Position numbers and translations under genes: made by a program
NCBI RefSeq assembly: GCF_042683045.1
Contig: NZ_JBHUIT010000002.1
Span: 186,001-250,000, forward strand
Direction: 5' to 3'
Origin: Luteolibacter algae
GTDB taxonomy: Bacteria > Verrucomicrobiota > Verrucomicrobiia > Verrucomicrobiales > Akkermansiaceae
Length of the DNA stretch: 64,000 nucleotides
In this document: positions 1-8,865 of the stretch, one piece after another
How the letters are laid out: every line of letters starts with the position of its first letter
How positions within the stretch are numbered: position 1 is the stretch's first letter
Notes under the pieces: generated by a model
Database searches by the model: none
Told to the model about the DNA's origin: nothing
Seen by the model: only the letters and a program-made list of their open reading frames with translations

Positions 1-821
1 AAGTCCGTTGCCTGCCACTGGAAGCCCGCAGTGCGGATGATTTCCACCCCAGCCGCCTCTCCCCGCCCGGCTGTTACCGCCAGGACGTGCCCCGGCTGAT
101 TCCGCTCGCCTCGCGGAAAACGATCGATCTCATGGGTCCCGGAATACCAGGCTTTCCCCTCGCCGATTTTCTTCGTTCCGTGCCAATCACCGAGCGCGAT
201 GTAATCGATTTCCCCCAGGGGAAGCCTTGAAATATCGATCAGATTCGGGCTCGCCGAGGAATCCTCCTCATCATCCGATACCGCGGAAAACCCTTGGATG
301 CTGCCGTGCGCGAGAACAATTCTAGGGAGATTCTCCGGGAAATTCCGGTCTCCGTCTTCATCGAACGCCGCGCGGATCCATGCGGTGCTATCGGAATTGG
401 TATGGCGCTGCAGCAAAGGCGCGGGAAAAAGAATCGCTTGCTCCAGGATGACCGGCTCCGGCTTCAATAGGATGTGCAAATTCGGCGCGAGTTGCTCTTT
501 TTCCCGAAGAAAAAATGCTTGCTCCCAGATGCTTCCGGGCCCGCCGAAATCATGGTTCCCCGGAATGACCAAAACCGGGATTTTCATGTTTCCAATCGCG
601 CCACAAGCTGCGGAAACCGTTGCTTTATCCGGTGTTTGACTATCGAAAAGATCTCCTGCGACAAGAATGAACGCCGCCTTTGCTGCATCTGCAGCGGTTT
701 TGATACGTTGCAACGCCTCGATCCGCTCGTGCTGAAGCCGACCGCGCTTCAACGGATCCGATACGCGGGCATATGGTTTGCCGATTTGCCAATCAGCGGT
801 GTGGATAAAGGTGACAGGCAT
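1..821 (-). CDS. SbcD/Mre11-like metallophosphoesterase (partial, 3' end outside window)
   Basis: The reading frame starts at the ATG at 821 (MPVTFIHTADWQIGKPY) and runs off the window start, so about 273 residues are visible. It shows the calcineurin-like metal-binding motifs in order: HTADWQIG near residue 7, VAGDLFD, IPGNHD, then LAHG and LGDWHG. These are typical of SbcD/Mre11-type DNA repair exonucleases, in which two metal ions bound by these residues cut DNA. The gene lies 27 bases after the stop of the membrane-protein gene on the same strand and is probably co-transcribed with it. In many genomes an SbcC-like AAA ATPase follows; that would lie outside this window and cannot be checked here. 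A generic phosphoesterase role is the alternative. Confidence 0.85.
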   Translation of the reverse strand, partial: MPVTFIHTADWQIGKPYARVSDPLKRGRLQHERIEALQRIKTAADAAKAAFILVAGDLFDSQTPDKATVSAACGAIGNMKIPVLVIPGNHDFGGPGSIWEQAFFLREKEQLAPNLHILLKPEPVILEQAILFPAPLLQRHTNSDSTAWIRAAFDEDGDRNFPENLPRIVLAHGSIQGFSAVSDDEEDSSASPNLIDISRLPLGEIDYIALGDWHGTKKIGEGKAWYSGTHEIDRFPRGERNQPGHVLAVTAGRGEAAGVEIIRTAGFQWQATD

Positions 822-848
822 GGGAAAGCTTCTATATAAAAATAAGTA

Positions 849-1841
849 TTACGCAATTGGCAGATCAGAGGTCGATTTACAGAGTTCATCGTGCCATTCC
901 ACGACCGGGCGAACTTCAGAATGGATAAAGCTTTGCCCTTTGCTGCCAACATACAAACAGGCTGCGAATAATTTTTCGGCTTCGGAATAGCGGCGGATCC
1001 ACTCGGCCCGCAACGGTAGATATTCTGGCTTTACAGGCCATACACCGGGACGCGGCCGGATGTGATCGTCCATACCGATCCTCCACGGTTTCGGGCTGAC
1101 CCGCGCCCGAAAGCAATGCTGCCTCAGGCACATGATCCGGTAAGTCATATCGCTACCAAGCTCCTCGAAGGCGCTGGAAACCTCGGGCTCGGACGGCATA
1201 AAGGGCCGATGTGTCACCAATAACCGAAATCCCGCCGGTGTGCGGTAAACCCGCAGGCTCCAATCCTTATGATTTTCCAGGAAAGCATCTATTCTTCTGG
1301 TGGCATATTGCTCCGGACCACCGCGGGCTTTCAGGAAAGATCTTTTGAGCATCCTTCCAAGCACCGGCGGGAAAATGAGGGCGCCGACAAAAGCCAAAAC
1401 CACGGATGCACCTACGATATATCCCGTGGAAACCATTGCAACCGCGATGGCAAAACCCACAAGATAGAGCCAGAAGGTCATGCCAGCGAACGGCTTGATA
1501 TCGGCAAAATCTATATCGATGAAAAATACATTGGGTGTATTCAAGCAGAGTGCTCCGTAGGAATTGCGCGTCAGGACAGCCTCCCCACGTGTATCGACGA
1601 TTTCCTCACGAATGGGAACTCCCTCCGCTCCATTGTAGGGGATGCGCGGCTCCCTGCGGCGAGTGCTCGACTCTCCTGAGAGAACCCGCTGCAGGGCTTC
1701 TTCAGCGCGCTCGTCAGCCATACACTGCGCGGCTTGTTCACTTTCATCGGACCAGCCGAACCGACGGATTGTGACCTGTTTCCCCTTTTTCCGGTGGCGG
1801 ACAGAGCCTTCAGCCCAATATTTTGGAACGATCATCGGCAT
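849..1841 (-). CDS. Conserved hypothetical membrane protein with two central TM helices
   Basis: About 330 residues. I use the ATG at 1841 (MPMIVPKYW); a TTG at 1847 is also open, and another ATG lies at 1835. The N-terminal half has a 'TRNSYGALCLN' stretch followed by the acidic motif FFIDIDF. Two hydrophobic helices follow at roughly residues 120-165. After them come 'VYRTPAGFRLLVTHRPF' and 'FRARVSPKPWRIG', which look like conserved blocks of a widespread but uncharacterised bacterial family that I recall but cannot name. The start lies 6 bases after the stop of the upstream ABC-protein gene, so the two are probably translationally linked. No function is assigned. The acidic motif could bind a metal, but that is only a guess. 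Confidence 0.7.
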   Translation of the reverse strand: MPMIVPKYWAEGSVRHRKKGKQVTIRRFGWSDESEQAAQCMADERAEEALQRVLSGESSTRRREPRIPYNGAEGVPIREEIVDTRGEAVLTRNSYGALCLNTPNVFFIDIDFADIKPFAGMTFWLYLVGFAIAVAMVSTGYIVGASVVLAFVGALIFPPVLGRMLKRSFLKARGGPEQYATRRIDAFLENHKDWSLRVYRTPAGFRLLVTHRPFMPSEPEVSSAFEELGSDMTYRIMCLRQHCFRARVSPKPWRIGMDDHIRPRPGVWPVKPEYLPLRAEWIRRYSEAEKLFAACLYVGSKGQSFIHSEVRPVVEWHDELCKSTSDLPIA

Positions 1842-1847
1842 AATCAA

Positions 1848-4800
1848 TCACTTCACGCTTTTGTTCTGGCGGCCGATGACAAATGCCGTGATACCCGCAC
1901 AACCAAGACTGACCGCCAGAAGCAGCCAGCCGCAAAACTTCATGGTTTCGATCTGTCCGGGCAGCTTGTGGGAGAGATCATTCCCGCCCGCTCCGCTCTC
2001 ATCGGGATGGAGAAATTTCAGCCGGTTGTAGAACGGAATCGGCTTTTCCAAGGCGAGAAAGACGTGCTTCGGCTTCTTATTCCGATAATCATTCCGGAAG
2101 GTTTCCGCCTCGCGGACCAGCAGCTCGATCCGCTCATTGACGAAGTAAGTATAGGTCGGCTTCACATCATCTCCCTCCGGCCAGACTTTCATGGTGGCGA
2201 CCTCGATCGGCGTGCCACCCGCTACCATACGGCGAATTCTGGAAACCAAATCCGCGGCTTCCTTCTGATCGCGCGCGCCGGAAGCGACGAGACGCCGGAG
2301 GCCTTCCTTCACCATCTCAAACCGCTCAATCTCTTCCTTGTCCATCTCACTGCCCTGATCGCGGGCGCGATCGATTTTCCGCTGCATCCGGATGCGCTCC
2401 AGCTCGAAGGGGTTGCGGGTTGCCTGGGCGACAAGCATGCCCTCGAAAGCGTAACGAAGCGGCATCACCATCGCCGGCACGGGCACTCCCCCGTGATCCC
2501 GTTCCAGTTTCACCTCATTGAAAAGGCCTCGGTTCATTTCCTTGAAAGGGACCAGCGCCCCTGCCAGAAGCATCTGCGGAACAAGCAGTAGCGGCACCGC
2601 CGTAAGTGCCGCTCGTTCGGTTTTCACCAATGACGAGACCACCAGCGCCATGCCGGTGCCGGTCAATGCGGTGAGTGTCATCCAGATCCAGTGGTAAAGC
2701 AGCACTCCCTCGATCTCCAGGAAATGGTTGCCCACCACCAGATAGGTGAAGCACTGCATCGCCGCCACAAGGCCCAAGGCGAGAAACTTTGCGCTGACAT
2801 AGGTGACTCCACCCGGCTGGCAGTTCCGCTCCCGCCGCAGCACTGCCCGATCCCGCAGAATTTCCGTAGCGGAATTTGTCAATCCAAGGAACATCGCCAC
2901 CGTCACGCTCAGGAAAAGGTATGCCGGGATATGCAAAGCCGTGGAAAACTGGTAGCTGCCAGTCGGCGATGAGCGGAGCGTGATCGCGATAAGCGCCGCC
3001 AGGATAGGAGCCTCCAGGAACGTGCTGTAAAGTGTGCCGCGGCTCCGGATTTTCGAAAGTAGCGAGCGCTCGAAATGGGTCGCAAAAATCAGCAGCACAG
3101 CCCGCCAACGGCGTGTCGGTGTAGGCGGAACGGGCAGCCTCTCGATCCCGGCGTTGCTGAGTCGGCTCGGCGGAGACGCATCCCGCTGCAGCGATCGGAG
3201 CAGCGATTGGCTTTCGAAGCGCTCTTGCCAAAAAGTCGGCGGGAAGCGCCGCACCGCACCGGTATTGCCTCCATCCCCGATGGAACTGAGAGGCGTCTCC
3301 AGCACATCAAAGACGAAATCCGCGCCGAGTGGTGTTTTCGCCACCATCGAAGGATGGGAAATGCCCAGTTCCTCGCAGGCATCCCGATAGTAGCTGACCA
3401 TCTGCGCAGGAGTGCCGAAAAATGCCATTTTGCCGCCGCTATCGATAAGCAGAACTTTATCAAAAAGCCTTAAAACACTGGCTCCCGGGCGGTGCAGGGA
3501 GGCGATCACGATTTTTTCCCGCGCCAAGGCCCGCAAGGTCTCGGCAACATGCTCGGAGTCTTTTGAAGACAGCCCTGAGATAGGCTCGTCAAAAAGGAAA
3601 AGCTCCGCCCGGCTACCGAGATCCACGCCCAGGTTCAGCCGGCTTCGCTCGCCGCCGGAGATCGTTTTTTCCCCTTGAGAGCCCACCCGCCGCCGCGCGA
3701 TCCGTTGCAGCCCGAGCTCCGCAAGCATGCTGTCCACACGCCTGTCGTGCTCCGCGAGTGCAAGACCCGGCCGCCGCACCATCACTCCATGCCGCAAGTG
3801 CTCCCGCACCGTTAGCTGGGGATTCAGAGCTTCCTCCTGAGGCATATGGGCGATGAATGGCACCAGCCTTTCGCGGTGTTCGTAGAGCGAGATGCCATTC
3901 AGCTTCACCTTGCCACGAGTCGGCTTCCGCTGGCCGGAGAGAACTGCCAGCAAGGTGCTTTTTCCGCTGCCGCTGGGCCCGATGATGCAAAGCATTTCCC
4001 CCCGCCGGACCTCAAAGTTGATTTGATCGAGCGCCCGCGAGTCCTTCCCGAAATCGTGGATCAGGCCATCGACCTCAAGCGATTCGATCTGGGTCCTTTC
4101 CTCATCGAGGAAGCCTTCGGAAAAGCGGCACCGCACGGCTTGGCTGCCGGAAAGACGAATTAGCGATCCATCGCGTAAGGTTGCCCGCTGGCGAACCGGA
4201 AGGCCATCCACCAGCACCGGTCCGTTCGCCTCGCGGATTTCAAGCTTTCCGGTTGCGCTTTCGCTGTCGAACCGAATGAAAAGCACCGTGCGCGGAGCCA
4301 GCTTCGCCCCGAGCAAAAGATCCCCACTACTCAGCGCTCCCGCATCATTGGAAACCATGTATTCCTGACGCTCGGTGACCAGGCGGAAGCGACGGCCGGA
4401 TTGCAATGCGCGCTTCCGCAAATCGTTCATCGTCAAGCTGAAGCCTGCAGCTCCTCCGACCCGCTCATGGTTGCGACAATAGACGATATCGCCCACCTTG
4501 AGAGCGCCTTTGCTGCCGACGTGGAGGCTCGTCTCCGAAAGCACTTCCACTTCTGCTTCGAGGCCGAATTTTACCCTCAATTCACTGCCTCTGGCCCGCG
4601 TCCGCTCCGCTACGAGGCCTTCCTCGCCCGCCTCCAGATACAGCGATGGCATATTTCCCATCCGCCGCACATCGAGGAAAAAGCGCAAATCGTCATAGCC
4701 CAGAATCCAGCCCGGGACTACCAGCTCCTGGCGCTCCCGCACTCGAAGAAATGCCCCTGTGGAAAGCGATTTTCCACGCACCCAGAGAGGCGGCGTGCCG

Positions 4801-5462
4801 GTGTTCCGGAGAAGGATGAGATCCCCCACACGGTAGATCCGGAATTCCTGCTCCCCCGCAGCCGGAGGGAGGGTGACATCCGCATCCGCCCCGCCGAAGA
4901 TCAGCCGCTCAAAAGGCAAGTCAGACGCCGCCACCTCCTCCTCGCCTCCACGCATTTCCCGCAAGATCGCTGCGCCAACCTCCGGCTTGCCCAGCCTGCG
5001 CATGAAAATCTCAAACGTGGCGCGGCTCCGCTCCGAGCGCCCCGCAGCATCGACCAACGTGTAAAGCTGGAGACCTATCGCAAGCTTCCCCACATCGTCC
5101 AAAGCGGTTCGCAGATCAGCAGCCAGACCTTGCAGCGGCTTCGGGCTTTTCACCGCCCTACGCAGTCTTCTCGTCAGCCATGAGTGATCCACTTCCGGAA
5201 AGGCACTGCGCAGCATGTCGAGAATGAGATCCGCCTCTACCGCACTTAGCACGTCATCCAGTGTCGCAAATGCCGCGAAGGCGTCCACCAGTGCGCCGAC
5301 CTGCCCTTCGGATCGTTTCCCCAGCCTCCCAAACCGCCCGAAGCCAGGCACCCAGCCTAGCGCATCTTTCCCGGTGATCGTTTTTTTCCAGAAGGAAACC
5401 TCACTCCCGCCACGCTCCTCATTATTCTCGCCATCACCTTCCATCGCTCTGCCCATTTCCAC
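1848..5462 (-). CDS. TerB-like / FHA-like / ABCG-type ABC transporter fusion
   Basis: A 1204-residue polypeptide. Residues about 45-150 form a helical TerB-like region. A long beta-rich stretch follows and ends in an FHA-like segment (about 390-450, 'VLVDGLPVRQ...LRDGSLIRL'). The nucleotide-binding domain has Walker A GPSGSGKST near residue 495, signature ISGGERSRL near 601, Walker B LFLFDEP near 624 and H-loop ASLHRP. The C-terminal third has about six hydrophobic helices with a large soluble insertion before the last one, as in ABC-2/ABCG half-transporters. The order ATPase then membrane domain fits ABCG-like exporters. The substrate is unknown. The TerB and FHA parts suggest regulation by binding a phosphoprotein or a membrane signal. 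It is the first gene of the minus-strand group that continues with the membrane protein and the phosphoesterase. Confidence 0.85.
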   Translation of the reverse strand: MEMGRAMEGDGENNEERGGSEVSFWKKTITGKDALGWVPGFGRFGRLGKRSEGQVGALVDAFAAFATLDDVLSAVEADLILDMLRSAFPEVDHSWLTRRLRRAVKSPKPLQGLAADLRTALDDVGKLAIGLQLYTLVDAAGRSERSRATFEIFMRRLGKPEVGAAILREMRGGEEEVAASDLPFERLIFGGADADVTLPPAAGEQEFRIYRVGDLILLRNTGTPPLWVRGKSLSTGAFLRVRERQELVVPGWILGYDDLRFFLDVRRMGNMPSLYLEAGEEGLVAERTRARGSELRVKFGLEAEVEVLSETSLHVGSKGALKVGDIVYCRNHERVGGAAGFSLTMNDLRKRALQSGRRFRLVTERQEYMVSNDAGALSSGDLLLGAKLAPRTVLFIRFDSESATGKLEIREANGPVLVDGLPVRQRATLRDGSLIRLSGSQAVRCRFSEGFLDEERTQIESLEVDGLIHDFGKDSRALDQINFEVRRGEMLCIIGPSGSGKSTLLAVLSGQRKPTRGKVKLNGISLYEHRERLVPFIAHMPQEEALNPQLTVREHLRHGVMVRRPGLALAEHDRRVDSMLAELGLQRIARRRVGSQGEKTISGGERSRLNLGVDLGSRAELFLFDEPISGLSSKDSEHVAETLRALAREKIVIASLHRPGASVLRLFDKVLLIDSGGKMAFFGTPAQMVSYYRDACEELGISHPSMVAKTPLGADFVFDVLETPLSSIGDGGNTGAVRRFPPTFWQERFESQSLLRSLQRDASPPSRLSNAGIERLPVPPTPTRRWRAVLLIFATHFERSLLSKIRSRGTLYSTFLEAPILAALIAITLRSSPTGSYQFSTALHIPAYLFLSVTVAMFLGLTNSATEILRDRAVLRRERNCQPGGVTYVSAKFLALGLVAAMQCFTYLVVGNHFLEIEGVLLYHWIWMTLTALTGTGMALVVSSLVKTERAALTAVPLLLVPQMLLAGALVPFKEMNRGLFNEVKLERDHGGVPVPAMVMPLRYAFEGMLVAQATRNPFELERIRMQRKIDRARDQGSEMDKEEIERFEMVKEGLRRLVASGARDQKEAADLVSRIRRMVAGGTPIEVATMKVWPEGDDVKPTYTYFVNERIELLVREAETFRNDYRNKKPKHVFLALEKPIPFYNRLKFLHPDESGAGGNDLSHKLPGQIETMKFCGWLLLAVSLGCAGITAFVIGRQNKSVK

Positions 5463-5524
5463 CTATGCGACAGCCCTTGGCAATCCGCTTTCTCGACCCA
5501 TCGCTCATAAATCCAGTCGATTCC

Positions 5525-5580
5525 GCGTAAATACAGGGGAGCCGATTTCCAAAGCGGCTCGACATCCGTGCGATTTACGC
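5525..5580. promoter_or_regulatory. Nested inverted repeats between divergent genes
   Basis: In the 130-base gap between the ABC-protein gene and the divergent small membrane gene, GCGTAAAT (5525-5532) is perfectly inverted as ATTTACGC (5573-5580). Inside it, GAGCCG (5539-5544) is inverted as CGGCTC (5555-5560). Both pairs could fold together or serve as protein-binding sites for either promoter. The function is inferred from position only. Confidence 0.4.
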
Positions 5581-5592
5581 TCTTTTCGTCTT

Positions 5593-6192
5593 ATGGAACA
5601 ACCACCGCCATTATCGCCCGAAGATGCAGTGTATATGGAGCAACATTCTCTCGGACAGCCACAACCGGTGAAAATCTTCGGCATCCTGCATATCGTGTTC
5701 GGGGCTTTCGGTAGCATCAGTCTGATATGGACTGCGATTGTCCTAGCGATGGGAAACCCCGCCCAAAAATTGACGCCTCCCACTCCCGAATTGACGGCCC
5801 AGTTCGAGTCACAGGAAGCCTTACAAGCGCAGATGATGCCTATTACGCTCGTTTCCACGGTGATCGCGATCATTGTGACGGTTTTGATAATTACCGCAGG
5901 GATAAAACTTCTTAAAAAGCGTGCTTCCGGTCTGAAGTGGTCCAACCGCTACGCCTGGACCTCACTGGCGGTGAAAGGAATTTCCCTTGTTCTCACACTG
6001 CTCTACACCCTTCCCGTGGTTGCGGATGCCACAGAGGCCAGCCTACCTGCTTCTATGCCCATTTCGCCGCGCCAGCTTATCATGATCACCACGGTGCTTG
6101 GCACACTTCTTAGCTGTATTTATCCGATCCTTACGCTCGCACTTCTGAATCGCCCGAAGATCAAATCATGGTTCGCGGCGCAGGCCGATTGA
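5593..6192 (+). CDS. Small four-helix membrane protein, function unknown
   Basis: 199 residues from the ATG at 5593 (MEQPPPLSPEDAVY). The frame is open upstream to 5215, but that part lies over the opposite-strand ABC gene and does not look coding. A polar N-terminus of about 30 residues is followed by four hydrophobic segments (about 33-58, 87-112, 122-145 and 163-188), giving an integral inner-membrane protein with a short cytoplasmic tail. No catalytic motif is visible. It stands alone on the plus strand, divergent from the ABC-protein gene, with 207 bases before the next gene. Confidence 0.65.
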   Translation: MEQPPPLSPEDAVYMEQHSLGQPQPVKIFGILHIVFGAFGSISLIWTAIVLAMGNPAQKLTPPTPELTAQFESQEALQAQMMPITLVSTVIAIIVTVLIITAGIKLLKKRASGLKWSNRYAWTSLAVKGISLVLTLLYTLPVVADATEASLPASMPISPRQLIMITTVLGTLLSCIYPILTLALLNRPKIKSWFAAQAD

Positions 6193-6399
6193 TCGGCCAA
6201 AGAACATCGCACCGCAGCCAATCCGCATTCTCCGGGCCCCACAAACCTGCGATTCCATCCCGAAATTCCACACACCTGCTGAAAACACAGCGGCCCGGCC
6301 CGCGTATCCGGAACGAACAAGTTCCTTAGACATCCCTTCCACTCGAAATCCTGCGGACGGGATCTCCTCAATTTCGCATCCTTTCCTCTCTCCAGCATT

Positions 6400-8850
6400 A
6401 TGTTCCTCTACCTGTTTCGCCAGTGGGCCCTAACCTCGTCCTTGCTTCTATCTGCCACCTCCATCGCCCAAGCAGACATTCCCCTTCTCGGAAAAAATCT
6501 GCCTAACCCGAGCCTGAATGACGGCGACTTCGACCAGGTCCGCGCTCACTGGCGCCAGTTCGTTCAATCGCCTTGTTGGAAGCCGGAATACATCGACGGC
6601 AAAGGGAACAGGCCCGTCGGTCTGGATCTGGGGAAAATCCATGGAGGGGGCAACGCCGCCGTGGATTTCGCCTCCGTGGCGCTGACCGGAGAGGATTCCG
6701 CCTACCCCAAACCCATCGCCGGCGACGTCCTGGAGTGGACGTTTGCCGCTCGGGCCGAGTATCCTTGTGATGCCGGAGTCAGCATGGGGCTCGTATTCGG
6801 GGAAAAGCTCCATCTCGTCGCCGATCAAAAATCCGTCCCTGGCGGCAATGTCGAAAACGCCGTTTTCAGTGGTTCCTATACCGTCTCGGAGGAAGATGCG
6901 AAGCAAGGCGATCTCTCCGTCAAGCTCACCCTCTATTCATCGGACGACACCAAGGTCTACGTCGATTACGTCGATCTGAAAGTCCTACGCGCGGAGAGCG
7001 CCGGGCCAGCCACCCTGACCGCGGAGCCGGTCGATTCCGGCATCGGGCTGCATTGGCCGGCTTCATCGCCCGGCACCCGTTACCACGTCTATCGCAGTTC
7101 TTCCCCGAGAAAGGATTTCCAGCGTATCGCTACCAGTATCCCTGCCAATCGATTCACCGATTCGAAGGTCATCAATGGCCTGACCAATTATTACTTCGTC
7201 ACCCGCGCAGGAGACAAGGAATCCTCTGCTTCCCCGTTTGCAAGCGCCCGGAAAGTGGACACTGTCCCTCCCCACGCGCCTCATGCCGTGACAGCCCGCG
7301 GCGAGGATACCGTGATTCAGCTCCGCTGGAAATCCGACGATGACGACATCGCCAGTTACAACATCTTCCGCGGAGATGCCGAGGGAAACCACCTGTCCCG
7401 GATCGGAAAGGCAGGCAAACAGCAATCGTTTCAGGACATGCTGCCGGTCAAGGGCGTCCAGAACACTTATGTGATCCAGGCCATCGACCACAGCGGCAAC
7501 GTCAGTGAGTTTTCCGAGAAAGTCACCGCCACGGTTAAAGCCGTGCCAGGCGCCTCGTTCAGCGATCTCATCCTACCGATTCCGATCCAGAGTCAGCTGC
7601 GCTCCGACCTCTGGGGAACGGAGGATGTCCTGCCCCGGGATCCCAAAGACGGAGTCGAAAGCCCGGACTGGACCTACTGGGGCGGCAGAGTCGTCAAGGA
7701 CAAGCACGACGGCAAATACCATATCATCAACACCCGCTGGCCGGAATCCGCCCGCAAGGGACACTGGGAATGGCCGAACTCCACTGTGGCCCACCTGGTC
7801 TCCGAGCATCCGATCGGTCCCTACTCGGTGAAAGACGAGATCGCCTACACCTATCACAATGGACTCGGGCACAATCCGACGGTAACCCTTCTGAACGACG
7901 GTCGTTACATGCTCTATACGCTCGTCCAGTTCAAACCGATGATTTTCACCTCGGAGTCCATGAACGGCCCGTGGAATCTGGAGGGTGAGCTCACTGTCGA
8001 GCCGAACGATATCAACTATGACCACCAGCGCGACTACCAATACACCCGTAATCTCGGGTTCGTGCAGCGGGCGGATGGCTCCATGCTGGTTGTCAGCAAA
8101 TTCGGCGCCATGATGCTCAGCGAGACCGGTCTGCTGGGCCCTTACAAGGTCCTCACAAAAACGGTAAATCACAACACGACCATCCCCGAGCTCTATCGAA
8201 AATCAAACTACGAGGATCCGGCGCTCTGGTATGATGGAGTGCAGTATCATATGCTGATCAATGCGTTTCTCGACTACCGTGCCATCCATCTCCGCTCCCC
8301 GGATGGCATCGATTGGAAATATGAATGCGGCCTCGCCTTCACTCCCACTTCCGCCGTTTATGCCGATGGCACCCGCAATCTTTGGGACAAGGTGGAACGC
8401 CCGCATGTCCTAGTCGATGATTTCGGCCGCGCCACCCACCTCTCGCTCGCCGCCAGCGATGCCCCGAAGGAAGATGACTACGGAAACGACAACCACAGCG
8501 CCAAAAATCTCATCCTTCCCCTTGTCGTCTACAAGCGCATGGAAATTCTCAACCCGGAGCCCATCGGCTCCTCCACCCAATCCATCCGCCTCCTTGTGCG
8601 CTCCGAGCCTGGCTTCGACGCGCAGAAAGACATGGATCCTGACTCCCTCCGCCTCGGAGGATGTGACGAGGTAAACTTCGGTGCAGGCTGTAAGGTCATC
8701 AACACCACCCGGCACAAGGATGGGGTTATCCTCGAGTTTGACTCCCACGGACATGGCCTCACGGAGCAAGACTTCACCTGCAAACTCATCGGAAGATCCA
8801 CCGGGGGCGAACTCATCGTCGGCTATGCGAAATTGCCGGCAGGAAACTAA
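6400..8850 (+). CDS. Secreted beta-propeller glycoside hydrolase with FnIII domains
   Basis: 816 residues with a signal peptide (about 1-25, ending near AQA). Residues about 30-200 look like a carbohydrate-binding beta-sandwich. Two fibronectin type III repeats follow (about 205-290 and 295-385). The catalytic part (about 395-700) is a five-bladed-propeller type with repeated 'GRYMLYT', 'GPW', 'DPALWYDGVQYHMLINA' blocks, as in GH43/GH117-related families. The opening 'WGTEDVLPRDPKDGVESPDW' is closely matched by 'WGDGNVLPRDIRNGLEDPD' in the interrupted gene at 30956-33001, so the two are paralogues. It probably acts in the periplasm or outside the cell on a polysaccharide side group. The exact CAZy family and substrate are not settled by eye. 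It opens the plus-strand glycan island. Confidence 0.75.
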   Translation: MFLYLFRQWALTSSLLLSATSIAQADIPLLGKNLPNPSLNDGDFDQVRAHWRQFVQSPCWKPEYIDGKGNRPVGLDLGKIHGGGNAAVDFASVALTGEDSAYPKPIAGDVLEWTFAARAEYPCDAGVSMGLVFGEKLHLVADQKSVPGGNVENAVFSGSYTVSEEDAKQGDLSVKLTLYSSDDTKVYVDYVDLKVLRAESAGPATLTAEPVDSGIGLHWPASSPGTRYHVYRSSSPRKDFQRIATSIPANRFTDSKVINGLTNYYFVTRAGDKESSASPFASARKVDTVPPHAPHAVTARGEDTVIQLRWKSDDDDIASYNIFRGDAEGNHLSRIGKAGKQQSFQDMLPVKGVQNTYVIQAIDHSGNVSEFSEKVTATVKAVPGASFSDLILPIPIQSQLRSDLWGTEDVLPRDPKDGVESPDWTYWGGRVVKDKHDGKYHIINTRWPESARKGHWEWPNSTVAHLVSEHPIGPYSVKDEIAYTYHNGLGHNPTVTLLNDGRYMLYTLVQFKPMIFTSESMNGPWNLEGELTVEPNDINYDHQRDYQYTRNLGFVQRADGSMLVVSKFGAMMLSETGLLGPYKVLTKTVNHNTTIPELYRKSNYEDPALWYDGVQYHMLINAFLDYRAIHLRSPDGIDWKYECGLAFTPTSAVYADGTRNLWDKVERPHVLVDDFGRATHLSLAASDAPKEDDYGNDNHSAKNLILPLVVYKRMEILNPEPIGSSTQSIRLLVRSEPGFDAQKDMDPDSLRLGGCDEVNFGAGCKVINTTRHKDGVILEFDSHGHGLTEQDFTCKLIGRSTGGELIVGYAKLPAGN

Positions 8851-8865
8851 AAACCTAAAAGAAAC

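Noticed and set aside
1734..2591. 285-codon open frame on the plus strand opposite the ABC-protein gene
   Set aside because: No domain and fully inside a well-supported minus-strand gene.
5215..5592. N-terminal extension of the small membrane protein
   Set aside because: Lies over the ABC-protein gene on the other strand and is Ser/Pro-rich without hydrophobic helices.
6310..6325. GGAAC-N6-GTTCC inverted repeat before the propeller glycosidase
   Set aside because: Arms of five bases are expected by chance at this scale and there is no second copy seen nearby.
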